Assembly: GCA_902762785.1 (NCBI GenBank)
Contig: CACWPL010000022.1
Coordinates: 1 to 47,415 of the forward strand
Source: an uncultured Ruminococcus sp.
GTDB taxonomy: Bacteria; Bacillota; Clostridia; Oscillospirales; Ruminococcaceae
Direction: 5' to 3'
DNA length: 47,415 nt
Positions 1 through 8,144 of this stretch are shown in pieces. A model generated the notes under the pieces. That model saw nothing but the letters and a program-made list of their open reading frames with translations. It ran no database searches and was not told where the DNA came from. The translations under genes and the position numbers were made by a program. The first letter of the stretch is position 1, and every line of letters starts with the position of its first letter.

Positions 1-33
1 CCGTTTCTTTTCATCCACTGTTGCTTTTCTCAT
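1..33 (-). CDS. Start of an unidentified outward-facing gene (partial)
   Basis: Only the first 11 codons are inside the window, reading MRKATVDEKKR and then leaving at base 1. The start is supported by a strong ribosome site (AAGGAGG, about 9 bases upstream) and a good sigma-A promoter just behind it. The peptide is lysine-rich and too short to assign to any family. It is transcribed divergently from gapA. Confidence 0.6.
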   Translation of the reverse strand, partial: MRKATVDEKKR

Positions 34-63
34 TGTGCTCCGCCTCCTTTTTGGCTCCCTCTT

Positions 64-92
64 ATTATACCATAATATTCGCGACTTGTCCA
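64..92 (-). promoter_or_regulatory. Sigma-A promoter for the gene leaving at base 1
   Basis: On the minus strand the sequence reads TGGACA, 17 bases, TATAAT, about 25 bases before the ribosome site of the partial gene. The stretch between this and the gapA promoter (about 93-250) holds no gene and no element I recognise. Confidence 0.65.
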
Positions 93-253
93 CTCCCAAG
101 CAAGGGGGAGATGTCCGTCCGCCGGCGCGTCCCCCTCCGCGCCGCACCGCAGGGATGCTGGTCGATCTGACCAAATGGAGCGGACCCTGATCGTTAAAAA
201 TGTAGAATGTCTCCATAGAGATCAAAAAAGCTGATATTTTATTATCAAAGCCC

Positions 254-282
254 TTGCATTTTTTCTCATTTTGGTGTAAAAT
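254..282 (+). promoter_or_regulatory. gapA promoter
   Basis: TTGCAT, 17 bases, TAAAAT, preceded by T-rich DNA. Transcription would start near 289, giving a leader of about 115 bases before the gapA start. I saw no known riboswitch in this leader. Confidence 0.65.
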
Positions 283-402
283 AAAGATACTAGGGGTCCT
301 GTGCGCGCAGGGACGGGCACATCCGTGCCGGGCGTCTCGGCCAAAGCTCTCGCGAGCCGCAGCCGTGTGCAGTGCTCCGGAAAAAATAGGAGGTATTTTC
401 CA

Positions 403-1440
403 ATGTCCGTAAAAGTTGCTATCAATGGTTTCGGTAGAATCGGCCGCCTGGCTTTCCGCCAGATGTTCGGCGCTGAGGGTTACGAGGTAGTTGCCATCAA
501 CGACCTGACCAAGCCCTCCATGCTCGCGAACCTGCTCAAGTACGATACCGCTCAGGGCGGCTACGCCGGCGTGATCGGTGAGAACAAGCACACCGTTACT
601 GCTGACGACGAGGCTGGCACCATCACGGTAGACGGCAAGACCCTGAAGATCTATGCACAGGCTAACGCCGCTGAGCTGCCGTGGGGCGAGATCGGTGTTG
701 ACGTCGTTCTCGAGTGCACCGGCTTCTACTGCTCCAAGGCGAAGGCACAGGCGCACATCGACGCCGGCGCCAAGAAGGTCGTTATCTCTGCTCCCGCAGG
801 CAACGATCTGCCGACCATCGTATTCTCTGTCAACGAGAACACCCTGACCGCTGAGGACACCATCATCTCTGCGGCTTCCTGCACCACCAACTGCCTCGCT
901 CCGATGGCAAAGGCTCTGAACGACTACGCTCCGATCCAGAGCGGTATCATGAGCACCATCCACGCCTACACCGGCGACCAGATGATCCTCGACGGCCCGC
1001 ACCGCAAGGGCGACATGAGAAGAGCTCGTGCCGGCGCTGCCAACATCGTTCCGAACTCCACCGGCGCTGCCAAGGCCATCGGCCTCGTTATCCCGGAGCT
1101 GAACGGCAAGCTGATCGGCTCTGCACAGCGTGTACCGGTACCGACCGGCTCCACCACCATCCTGACCGCTGTCGTTAAGGGCAAGGACGTTACCAAGGAG
1201 GGCATCAACGCCGCTATGAAGGCTGCCGCTTCTGAGTCCTTCGGCTACAACGAGGATCCGATCGTTTCCTCCGATGTCATCGGCATGAGATACGGCTCCC
1301 TGTTCGATGCCACCCAGACCATGGTCGCTCAGATCGCTGACGATCTGTACGAGGTACAGGTAGTTTCCTGGTACGACAACGAGAACTCCTACACCAGCCA
1401 GATGGTACGCACCATCAAGTACTTCGCTGAGCTGAAGTGA
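403..1440 (+). CDS. gapA: Glyceraldehyde-3-phosphate dehydrogenase (type I)
   Basis: Oxidises and phosphorylates glyceraldehyde-3-phosphate to 1,3-bisphosphoglycerate with reduction of NAD in cytoplasmic glycolysis. The 345-residue protein has the N-terminal nucleotide-binding motif INGFGRIGR, an Asp after the second strand (AINDLT) as in NAD-preferring enzymes, the active-site block SCTTNCLAP with catalytic Cys160, and the C-terminal [11 protein letters not shown]. Length is close to the usual 330-345. An upstream in-frame GTG at 301 would add 34 residues without homology; the ATG at 403 is preferred because AGGAGG lies 8-12 bases upstream and the protein then begins exactly at the Rossmann strand. 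Codon use is strongly biased, as expected for a highly expressed gene. It stands alone, with its own promoter and terminator. Confidence 0.97.
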   Translation: MSVKVAINGFGRIGRLAFRQMFGAEGYEVVAINDLTKPSMLANLLKYDTAQGGYAGVIGENKHTVTADDEAGTITVDGKTLKIYAQANAAELPWGEIGVDVVLECTGFYCSKAKAQAHIDAGAKKVVISAPAGNDLPTIVFSVNENTLTAEDTIISAASCTTNCLAPMAKALNDYAPIQSGIMSTIHAYTGDQMILDGPHRKGDMRRARAGAANIVPNSTGAAKAIGLVIPELNGKLIGSAQRVPVPTGSTTILTAVVKGKDVTKEGINAAMKAAASESFGYNEDPIVSSDVIGMRYGSLFDATQTMVAQIADDLYEVQVVSWYDNENSYTSQMVRTIKYFAELK

Positions 1441-1472
1441 TCGCTGCTTAGGACTGTTCCCACAAGCAAGGA

Positions 1473-1500
1473 CAGCGGCTCCATCCGGGGCCGCTGTTTT
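1473..1500 (+). terminator. gapA intrinsic terminator
   Basis: CAGCGGC and GCCGCTG form a 7-bp GC-rich stem around a 10-base loop, followed directly by TTTT. It lies 32 bases after the gapA stop. The run of T is short, so some read-through into the small HMA gene is possible. Confidence 0.7.
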
Positions 1501-1526
1501 CTATCCCACGCAGGGAGGTGATACTG

Positions 1527-1736
1527 TTGACCAAGACCATGCAGATCAAGGGGATGATGTGCGCGCACTGTGAGGCGAACGTCAAGAAGGCGCTCGAGGC
1601 GCTCGAGTGCGTCGCGTCCGCAGAGGTGAGCCATGAGAACGGGACGGCCGTGGTGACGCTCACCGCCGCGGCCGATGACGCCGTCCTCCGTGACGCCGTG
1701 ACCGCCAAGGGCTACGAGGTCGTCGCCATCGCGTAA
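1527..1736 (+). CDS. Heavy-metal-associated (CopZ-like) small protein
   Basis: A single HMA domain of about 69 residues with the metal-binding motif GMMCAHC (the MxCxxC signature of copper chaperones and P-type ATPase N-domains), then the typical helix (VKKALEAL) and the strand pattern ending KGYEV. It probably binds Cu(I) in the cytoplasm and passes it to a partner, but no copper ATPase or CsoR-type regulator is in the window. The start chosen is TTG at 1527, which sits 7 bases after AGGGAGGTG; a GTG at 1518 lies inside that ribosome site, and an ATG at 1539 is the other option. No promoter is clear, so it may depend on read-through from gapA. Confidence 0.85.
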   Translation: MTKTMQIKGMMCAHCEANVKKALEALECVASAEVSHENGTAVVTLTAAADDAVLRDAVTAKGYEVVAIA

Positions 1737-1761
1737 CGGCGGGGAACCCCAAATGATACAG

Positions 1762-1798
1762 CGCCCGTCTCCGGGAAGGAGGCGGGCGTCGTTTTTTT
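1762..1798 (+). terminator. Intrinsic terminator after the HMA gene
   Basis: An 11-bp stem (1762-1772 with 1778-1788, one G-U pair) closed by a 5-base loop, followed by a run of seven T. It faces the end of the minus-strand LRR operon; on that strand it lacks a T run. Confidence 0.85.
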
Positions 1799-1804
1799 GA
1801 CACG

Positions 1805-3127
1805 TTACAGCCGCATCTCGCCGCCGAAGGGGAAGTGCGCGCCGCGGTAGTCATGGACGATGGAGAGCATCTCCGTATCGCCGGAGCGGGCGGCGGTCTC
1901 GCAGAGCGTGACGGCGTTCTCCGCCGTCATGCCGAAGGGCAGAAAGGCCTGGAGCCAGAGCGGGTCGCGCTGCTGACAGATCCGCTCGATCATGTAGTCG
2001 GCATAGAAGACGATGAACTCCCGGATCTCCTTGCTGTCGAAGCGCATGGCGAGCGGCACGGCCATCGCCATCTGCTGGTCGAGCCGGAGGGACTGCCGGA
2101 ACACGCGCTCGGCGTCGCGGCGCTTCCTCTCCCGCGCGAGCCGGAGCATCGCCCCGAACGTGCTCTCGTAGAAGAGGCGGGAGGGCAGGTCGAACGGCCA
2201 GTAGACCGTCACCTCCGGGCAGCGGAGCGCGATGATGTCGCCACCTCGGAACAGAGACATCTCCGGCAGCTCCACGTCGGGCGGGAGACTGATCGTCGCC
2301 GCCTCCTCGGTCAGTCCCCGCGTGCGCGGGTGGATATGGAGGATGCCGTCCGGCACGATGACGCGGGCGCCGGGCTTGATGGCGGTGATGTTCTCGACCG
2401 TGCGCGTCTCCCAGTTGACGAGCACATTGCCTGATGCCTGGAAGATCTGACTGCCTGGGGCGCTCTCCACGCGGCGCAGCCCGAGGCGTGTCAGCACGAG
2501 CGAGTCGATCCTGCATAGCGTGGGCGGCAGCGTGACCGTCGGGCCGTACATCGGCATGGCGGCGAGCTCGATGAGATCCTTCGTGAAGACGGCGTCGCCG
2601 ATCGCGGTGTAGCGCGGGTGCTCGGCCGGGATGGTCAGGGCGTCGACGCGCCGGGTGGTGTTCAGGAACGCCACGCTCTCGAGCCGCGGCGGGATCGTCA
2701 GTGCCGCGACCGTGGATCCGGCGAACGCCGTCCCTGCGATGGCGCAGGGGGCATCCGGGAGCCGCACCAGTCGGAGGCTGGGACAGTGCGCGAAGGCGTC
2801 GGCATGGATGCGGCGCATCGTGTCCGGGAGGACGAGGTCGGTGAGACAGGCGGCGTCCGCGAAGGCACCGGCCCCGATCTCGCGCGTGCCGCGGTCCCCG
2901 TCCCATAGGAAACGGACCTCGCGGAGCTTTTGCAGCTCCGCGGCCGCACCGCTCTCGATCGCCTCCACCCCGGGCGGGATGGTGATGCTGACCACGTCCT
3001 TGAGCTCGGCCAGACACTTGTGCCGGAGCACCCGCACCTCGTCCGGGATGGTCAGCTCGATCTCCGGCGGGTCGTCCGGTGTGGGCAGGATGGTGACGAG
3101 CGCCTGATCCTCGGTGATGAACAGCAT
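1805..3127 (-). CDS. Divergent BspA-type leucine-rich-repeat protein (last of seven)
   Basis: A 440-residue protein, promoter-distal in the seven-gene LRR operon. Residues from about 23 to 250 carry degenerate 22-23-residue LRR_5/BspA repeats (for example SITIPPGVEAIESGA and LTDLVLPDTMRRIHADAFAHC). The rest is a helical region unlike the other six, with RLARERKRRDAERVF and a stretch resembling an ankyrin helix pair (ENAVTLCETAARSGDTEMLSIV). It ends GGEMRL, which matches the GEEMRL and GEKRL ends of its neighbours, so it is a diverged paralog rather than an unrelated gene. It does not begin with MGF. No signal peptide or membrane segment is visible, so it should be cytoplasmic. The start is ATG at 3127 behind AAGGGAGAG. 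Molecular function unknown; LRRs usually bind proteins. Confidence 0.85.
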   Translation of the reverse strand: MLFITEDQALVTILPTPDDPPEIELTIPDEVRVLRHKCLAELKDVVSITIPPGVEAIESGAAAELQKLREVRFLWDGDRGTREIGAGAFADAACLTDLVLPDTMRRIHADAFAHCPSLRLVRLPDAPCAIAGTAFAGSTVAALTIPPRLESVAFLNTTRRVDALTIPAEHPRYTAIGDAVFTKDLIELAAMPMYGPTVTLPPTLCRIDSLVLTRLGLRRVESAPGSQIFQASGNVLVNWETRTVENITAIKPGARVIVPDGILHIHPRTRGLTEEAATISLPPDVELPEMSLFRGGDIIALRCPEVTVYWPFDLPSRLFYESTFGAMLRLARERKRRDAERVFRQSLRLDQQMAMAVPLAMRFDSKEIREFIVFYADYMIERICQQRDPLWLQAFLPFGMTAENAVTLCETAARSGDTEMLSIVHDYRGAHFPFGGEMRL

Positions 3128-3142
3128 GGTCTCTCCCTTCTA

Positions 3143-3157
3143 TGCCGTTTCGGCATG
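3143..3157 (-). other. Perfect small hairpin between two LRR genes
   Basis: ATGCC and GGCAT pair around a GAAA tetraloop (minus strand), between the stop of the 273-residue LRR gene and the ribosome site of the next. There is no T run, so it is not a typical terminator. It could serve as an mRNA processing or stability element; that role is inference. Confidence 0.4.
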
Positions 3158-3174
3158 GTGTAAAAATGTAAGCG

Positions 3175-3996
3175 TTATAGCCGCATCTCTTCCCCTGCGA
3201 TATGTCCCCGCCGCTGCTTCTCGTTGACGAGGACGATGTAGCCCTGCTTGGATCCGTGCTCGGAGGCAAGGCCGATGGCCTCCTCGAGATCTCGATCGCT
3301 GATCGGCGCCATCGCGAGGAGCGCCCGCAGCGCGAGGGGGTCGTCATGCACGACAGCATAGCGGAGCAGGTGGGGATGGACGCGCTCGACGGCAGAGAGG
3401 AACGCTTCGTCCCGATAGCCATTGCCAAGGAGCGTGCAGAGATCGCGCTGCGTGAGCTCGGATAGGGCGTCAGTGACCCGAAAGCTGCGGCAGAGCAGAC
3501 GGAATACGTTGATGAGGTACTCCCCAGTCAGCCCCTGATACTGCGCAGGGGTGGGGAAACGGGACGCCCTCTCCCCCAGGACGGTGACCGTGGTCAGGCG
3601 CTCGCAGTCCGCGAACGCGTCAGATCCGATCTTCGTCACGCTCGCCGGGAGCGTCACCGCGGTCAGGCTCGTGCAGTGATCGAACGCGCGCATTTTGATC
3701 ACCTCCACGCCCTCCGGGACAGTCACTGTGGTCAGGCGCGTGCAGTCCATGAACGTCCACGCACCGATCGCCTTCACGCCCGCCGGGATGGTCACGGAGG
3801 TCAGGCTCGTGCAGAGATCGAACGCACGATCTCCGATCACGGTCACGCCCGCCGGGATGACCACCGCAGTCATACGCTTGCGGTCCTCAAAAGCATTGTT
3901 CCCGATCTCCGTCACGCCGTCCGGGACGGTCACCTCCGTGGTCTCAGGCTCTTCTCCGTATCGTTTCAGGACACCGTCTATGATCACAAAGCCCAT
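3175..3996 (-). CDS. BspA-type LRR protein with shared C-terminal domain
   Basis: A 273-residue protein. It starts MGFVIIDGVLKRYGEEPE, then has about six 23-residue repeats of the form LTSVTIPAGVKAIGAWTFMDC (residues ~20-140), a link containing PTPAQYQGL, and a C-terminal helical domain of about 110 residues (DLCTLLGNGYRDEAFLSAVERV ... HDDPLALRALLAM ... YIVLVNEKQRRG) ending GEEMRL. LRR_5 repeats make curved protein-binding scaffolds. The helical part has the spacing of two to three ankyrin-like helix pairs; this is my reading and not a confirmed domain. There is no signal peptide, unlike classical surface BspA proteins. It lies 30 bases after the preceding paralog, so is co-transcribed. Confidence 0.88.
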   Translation of the reverse strand: MGFVIIDGVLKRYGEEPETTEVTVPDGVTEIGNNAFEDRKRMTAVVIPAGVTVIGDRAFDLCTSLTSVTIPAGVKAIGAWTFMDCTRLTTVTVPEGVEVIKMRAFDHCTSLTAVTLPASVTKIGSDAFADCERLTTVTVLGERASRFPTPAQYQGLTGEYLINVFRLLCRSFRVTDALSELTQRDLCTLLGNGYRDEAFLSAVERVHPHLLRYAVVHDDPLALRALLAMAPISDRDLEEAIGLASEHGSKQGYIVLVNEKQRRGHIAGEEMRL

Positions 3997-4026
3997 GGCG
4001 CTCCCTCCTTTTACGATGATGATGGT

Positions 4027-4770
4027 CTACAGCCGCTGCGCATCCTCCGTGAGAAGACCGCGCGCCTGTTTCTCATTGACGAGGATGATATAGCACGCCT
4101 TCGCGCCCTGTGCGGACGCGCGGGCGAGCGCGACCTCGAGCTGATGGTCGGTGAGCGGACGCATCGCGAGGAGCGCCCGCAGCGCGGGGGCGTCGTCATG
4201 CTCGATGACGTAGGACAGCAGGGGGACACGGCTCCGCTCGGCGGCGGCAAGGAACGCCTCGTCCCGATAGCCGCCCGCGAGCAGGGCGCAGAGGATGCGG
4301 TACCGCGTCTCCGTGGAGACGTCTTTTTTGTTTTGGGATAGACGCTGCATGTCGAGCCGATCGGGGATGGACAGGCGCGCGTACTGTGCGGGCACGGGGA
4401 AGGGGCGGTCGGCGTCCGCGCGGAACGTGAGCGCTGTCAGCTTCGTGCAGCCTAAGAACGCCCGATCTCCGATGCTCTTCGCGCCCGCCGGGAGGGTCAC
4501 GGAGGTCAGGCTCGTGCAGTCTTTGAACGCGCACTGCCCGATCGACGTCACGCTGTTCGGGATGTCCACCGCAGTCAAGCGCGTGCAATGTGAGAAAGCG
4601 CTCGTCCAGATCATCTCCACGCCCGCAGGGATCGTCACGGAGGTCAGGCTCGTGCATCCCTTGAATGCGTCCCATCCGATCGCCCGCACCCCGTCCGGCA
4701 CCGTCACCGCCGTGACCCCCGGCTCCTCCGTGTATCTGACCAGCGTGGTGAACTTGATCTGAAAGCCCAT
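4027..4770 (-). CDS. BspA-type LRR protein with shared C-terminal domain
   Basis: A 247-residue member of the array: N-terminus MGFQIKFTTLVRYTEEPG, four LRRs plus a capping strand (for example LTSVTIPAGVEMIWTSAFSHC), then PVPAQYARL and the shared helical domain (YRILCALLAGGYRDEAFLAA ... HDDAPALRALLAM ... YIILVNEKQARG) ending EDAQRL. The first 26 residues are identical to those of the next paralog at 4792-5472. The ribosome site AAAGGAGCGATCAC precedes ATG, and only 21 bases separate it from the promoter-proximal gene's stop. Cytoplasmic by lack of a signal sequence; binding partner unknown. Confidence 0.88.
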   Translation of the reverse strand: MGFQIKFTTLVRYTEEPGVTAVTVPDGVRAIGWDAFKGCTSLTSVTIPAGVEMIWTSAFSHCTRLTAVDIPNSVTSIGQCAFKDCTSLTSVTLPAGAKSIGDRAFLGCTKLTALTFRADADRPFPVPAQYARLSIPDRLDMQRLSQNKKDVSTETRYRILCALLAGGYRDEAFLAAAERSRVPLLSYVIEHDDAPALRALLAMRPLTDHQLEVALARASAQGAKACYIILVNEKQARGLLTEDAQRL

Positions 4771-4791
4771 GTGATCGCTCCTTTTGATAGA

Positions 4792-5472
4792 CTATAGTCG
4801 TTTTTCGCCCTCCGTGAGGAGACCGCGCCTTTGCTTCTCGTTGACGAGGAGGAGGTAGCTCTCCTTCGCGTCGTGTTCGGCCGCGAGGGCGAGGAGCGCC
4901 TCGAGCTCCTCATCGTCGGGCGTGACCATCGTGAGGAGCACACGGAACGCGGCGGCGTCCCCGGAGGCGGCGTAGCGCATCAGGAAGGGACAGGCCCGCT
5001 CGACGGCAGCGAGGAATCCCGGCTCCCGATAGCCGTTCCCGAGCAGGGTGCAGAGGATGCGGTACAGCGTCACCATGGTCATGCTGCCCTTCTGGAATCG
5101 GTCGACATAGAGGCTGTGCAGGGCGATCTGCTCGCGGATGGACAGGCTCTTGTACTGTGCCGGGAGGGGGAACGGCCGGTCGGGGCCTCCCTCGAACGTG
5201 AGCATGGGCAGGGAGGTGCAGTTGTCGAACGCGAGCCTGTCGATCTGCGTCACGCGCCGCGGGATGTTGATGGACGTCAGTCCCGTGCAGTACGAGAAAG
5301 CCATCGTCCCGATCGACTGCACGCGCGGCGGGAGCACGATCGAGGTCAGGCTATGGCACGCAAAGAACGCGTAGTTCTCGATCGTCCTGACCCTGCGCGG
5401 CACCGTCACCGCCGTGACCCCCGGCTCCTCCGTGTATCTGACCAGCGTGGTGAACTTGATCTGAAAGCCCAT
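4792..5472 (-). CDS. BspA-type LRR protein, shortest of the array
   Basis: At 226 residues this is the shortest copy: MGFQIKFTTLVRYTEEPG, three LRRs plus a capping strand, PLPAQYKSL, and the shared C-terminal helical domain (YRILCTLLGNGYREPGFLAAV ... AASGDAAAFRVLLTM ... YLLLVNEKQRRG) ending EGEKRL. About 280 bases of its 3' half (4803-5085) are nearly identical to 5505-5785 in the next gene, and its first ~75 bases plus the 5' flank nearly match those of the gene at 4027-4770. It therefore looks like a mosaic of its two neighbours, made by recent duplication or gene conversion with loss of repeats. Confidence 0.88.
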   Translation of the reverse strand: MGFQIKFTTLVRYTEEPGVTAVTVPRRVRTIENYAFFACHSLTSIVLPPRVQSIGTMAFSYCTGLTSINIPRRVTQIDRLAFDNCTSLPMLTFEGGPDRPFPLPAQYKSLSIREQIALHSLYVDRFQKGSMTMVTLYRILCTLLGNGYREPGFLAAVERACPFLMRYAASGDAAAFRVLLTMVTPDDEELEALLALAAEHDAKESYLLLVNEKQRRGLLTEGEKRL

Positions 5473-5493
5473 GTGATCGCTCCGTTTGATAGA

Positions 5494-7200
5494 CTATAGT
5501 CGTTTTTCGCCCTCCGTGAGGAGGCCGCGCCGTTGCTTCTCGTTGACGAGGAGGAGGTAGCTCTCCTTCGCGTCGTGTTCGGCCGCGAGGGCGAGGAGCG
5601 TCTCGAGCTCCTCATCGGAGGGCGTGACCATAGCGAGCAGCACACGGAACGCGGCGGCGTCCCCGGAGGCGGCGTAGCGCATCAGGAGGGGACAGGCCCG
5701 CTCGACGGCAGCGAGGAATCCCGGCTCTCGATAGCCGTTCCCGAGCAGGGTGCAGAGGATGCGGTACTGCGTCAAGGTGGGGATGTCCTCTCGCTGGTAG
5801 CCGCTGGTGAACAGTCGGAGCATCGTGATCAGCTCCATCCCGTGCAGGCCCCTGTACTGCGCGGGCGTGGGGAAACGGGAGGCGTTCTCCCCGATGATCT
5901 CGAGCGTGGTCAGGTGATGGCAGTGCTCGAACACGTCGTCCCCCATCAGCATCATGCGCCCAGGGAGGGTGACGGCGGTCAGGCTGCCGCAGTTGGAGAA
6001 AGCGAACCATCCGATCTCCTCCACGCCCGCCGGGAGGCGCACCGCTGGCAGGCTCGTGCAGTCGGCAAATGCGCCATACCCGATCACCTTCACGCTCTCC
6101 GGGAGGATGACCGACGTCAGGCTCCTGCAATTTTGGAGCATATGCGCGCTGACCTTCGCCACCCCCTCCGGGAGGCAGATCGCAGTCAGGCTCCCACATC
6201 CCTCGAATGCGCTCGCACCGATCGTCCGCACGCTGTCCGGGAGCGTGACCGCAGTCAGGCGCGTGCATTTGGCGAACGCACGCTCTTCGATCGTCCGCAC
6301 GCCGTCCGGGAGCGTGACCGCAGTCAGGCGCGTGCAGCCGTAGAGCGCATGGTGCCCGATCGTCTCCACACCGGCGGGGACGATGACCTCCTCCGGATCG
6401 CCCAGCACGGCCTGCAGCGTCCCCTCCCGGATCACGAGCCGCGTTTGCTGTTCGATGAGCCACGGCGTATCATAAAAGGAAGCCCGGCTGAGAGACTGCA
6501 AACGCACCGGCAGGCGGACTGTGATCAGGCGCTTGCAGCCGGAGAACGCAAGGGCCTCGAGCATGGCCATCTCCTCCGGCAGCTCGATCGCCGTCAGGCT
6601 CGTGCAGCCGGAGAACGCATCCTCTTTGATCAGACCCACGCTCTCCGGGAAACGCACCGCAGACAGGCGCTCGCAGTTGAAGAACGCCCCGTTCTCGACC
6701 ATCTGCAAGCGCTCCGGCATCGTGATGGTGTACAGGCGCCTGCAATGTGCGAACGTGCCCTCCCCGATCGTGCGCAGGCGCGGGGGGAGCTGCACATCCG
6801 TCAGGCTCTCGCAGTAGGAGAACGCGTGCGCGCCCAGCTCCGTCACGCGCTCCGGGAGGCGCACCGCGGTCAGACCGCTGCCATAGAACGCGCCCACTCC
6901 GATCGTCACCAAGCCCTCTGGAAAGCGGATCTCGGTCAGGCTGCTACAGAGCCGGAACGCATCCCTCCCGATCGTCCGCAGACCGTCCGGAAGGTACACC
7001 CTTCTGAGATGCTCGCATCCCCAGAACGCCCCACCGCGGATCTCCGTCACGCTCGCGGGGAGGACGACCGAGGTCAGGTGGTCGCTGTAGGCGAACGCGC
7101 GCTCCCCGATCACCGTCACGCCGTCCGGCACCTGCACGCCCGTGTACCTCGGCAGCGCCTCACATTTTTTCAGGACACCGTCCTCGATCGTGAAGCCCAT
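5494..7200 (-). CDS. Large BspA-type LRR protein with shared C-terminal domain
   Basis: A 568-residue protein with about 17 LRRs of 22-23 residues. Ten repeats are followed by an inserted island (DTPWLIEQQTRLVIREG then GDPEEVIVP), seven further repeats and the capping strand. TPW islands are a known feature of BspA-type arrays. The C-terminal ~130 residues are the family domain (PTPAQYRGL ... YRILCTLLGNGYREPGFLAAV ... YLLLVNEKQRRG, ending EGEKRL). An open frame runs 132 codons further upstream, but that part is the shadow of the neighbouring gene; ATG 7200 is chosen because MGFTIEDGVLKK matches the other copies and AAAGGAGGGAGCGCC precedes it. No signal peptide or membrane segment. Confidence 0.9.
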   Translation of the reverse strand: MGFTIEDGVLKKCEALPRYTGVQVPDGVTVIGERAFAYSDHLTSVVLPASVTEIRGGAFWGCEHLRRVYLPDGLRTIGRDAFRLCSSLTEIRFPEGLVTIGVGAFYGSGLTAVRLPERVTELGAHAFSYCESLTDVQLPPRLRTIGEGTFAHCRRLYTITMPERLQMVENGAFFNCERLSAVRFPESVGLIKEDAFSGCTSLTAIELPEEMAMLEALAFSGCKRLITVRLPVRLQSLSRASFYDTPWLIEQQTRLVIREGTLQAVLGDPEEVIVPAGVETIGHHALYGCTRLTAVTLPDGVRTIEERAFAKCTRLTAVTLPDSVRTIGASAFEGCGSLTAICLPEGVAKVSAHMLQNCRSLTSVILPESVKVIGYGAFADCTSLPAVRLPAGVEEIGWFAFSNCGSLTAVTLPGRMMLMGDDVFEHCHHLTTLEIIGENASRFPTPAQYRGLHGMELITMLRLFTSGYQREDIPTLTQYRILCTLLGNGYREPGFLAAVERACPLLMRYAASGDAAAFRVLLAMVTPSDEELETLLALAAEHDAKESYLLLVNEKQRRGLLTEGEKRL

Positions 7201-7231
7201 GGCGCTCCCTCCTTTTGATGATGATGACACG

Positions 7232-8122
7232 TCACAGCCGCCGCTCGCCGTCCACAAGAAGACCGCGTTTTTTCTTTTCGCCGACGAGGACGATGTAGCA
7301 CGCCTTCGCGTCCTGCTCGGCGGCGCGGACGATGAGCGTCTCGAGATCCCGATCGGAGAGCGGCGCGTCCCTGAGGATCGCCCGCAGCGCGGGGACGTCG
7401 TCGCTTCTGATGGCATATGCCAAAAGATGCGGCCGGCTCCTCCTGACCGCAGCGAGGAACGACGCCTCGCGGTAGCCGCTCGCAAGGAGGCCGCAGAGGA
7501 TCCGCAGGCGCGTTTCGGGGAAGATGGCGTTCTCCTGGAGGCGGTGGGAGAAGAGGCGGTACATGTCGATCTGGTCCTCGATGGAGAGGCTCGCATACAG
7601 GGCGGGGGTGGGATAGGGCCCGACCCGCCACGCCGGGAGGCGGAGGGTGGTCAGGCGCGTGCAGCCGGAGAACACGAACTGCCCCATCTCCCACACGCGC
7701 TCCGGGAGCGTGACGGAGCGCAGGCGCGTGCAGTGCGCGAACGCGCCGACCCCGATCTGCCAGACGCTCTCCGGGATGGTGACCGTGGTCAGGCTCGTGC
7801 AGCCATCGAACGCGCACTTGCCGATGATCTCCACGCCATCCCCGAGGCGGAGGGCAGCAAGGCGCGTGCAGCCGTCGAACGCGCTCGGCCCGACCTCCAC
7901 CACGGTCCCCGGGATCCTGACCGCGGTCAGGCTCGTGCATCCCTTGAACGCGCTCCTTCCGATCGTGCCCACGCAAGGCGGGAGGGTGACGGCAGTCAGC
8001 GCCGTTTGTTCCCTGAAAGCCCCCCACCCGATCGTCCGCACCCCGTCCGGGACAGTCACGGCCGTGACCCCCGGCTCCTCGGTGTACGCCGTTAGGATAT
8101 GCCCCTCGATCGTGAAGCCCAT
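7232..8122 (-). CDS. BspA-type LRR protein with shared C-terminal domain
   Basis: A 296-residue copy starting MGFTIEGHILTAYTEEPG, with six LRRs plus a cap (for example LTAVTLPPCVGTIGRSAFKGC), PTPALYASL and the shared helical domain (LRILCGLLASGYREASFLAAV ... IRSDDVPALRAILRD ... YIVLVGEKKKRG) ending DGERRL. It is the most diverged of the six MGF copies at the VNEKQ motif, which here is VGEKK. The ribosome site AAAGGAGGGACTGCC lies just before ATG, and 22 bases separate it from the upstream gene. Second gene of the operon counted from the promoter. Confidence 0.88.
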   Translation of the reverse strand: MGFTIEGHILTAYTEEPGVTAVTVPDGVRTIGWGAFREQTALTAVTLPPCVGTIGRSAFKGCTSLTAVRIPGTVVEVGPSAFDGCTRLAALRLGDGVEIIGKCAFDGCTSLTTVTIPESVWQIGVGAFAHCTRLRSVTLPERVWEMGQFVFSGCTRLTTLRLPAWRVGPYPTPALYASLSIEDQIDMYRLFSHRLQENAIFPETRLRILCGLLASGYREASFLAAVRRSRPHLLAYAIRSDDVPALRAILRDAPLSDRDLETLIVRAAEQDAKACYIVLVGEKKKRGLLVDGERRL

Positions 8123-8144
8123 GGCAGTCCCTCCTTTTGATAGA

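Noticed and set aside
222-425. A 67-codon minus-strand frame across the gapA promoter
   Set aside because: No ribosome site and it covers the promoter region; noncoding.
5533-7218. A 561-codon plus-strand frame opposite an LRR gene
   Set aside because: Antisense shadow of LRR repeats; no start site and low-complexity translation.
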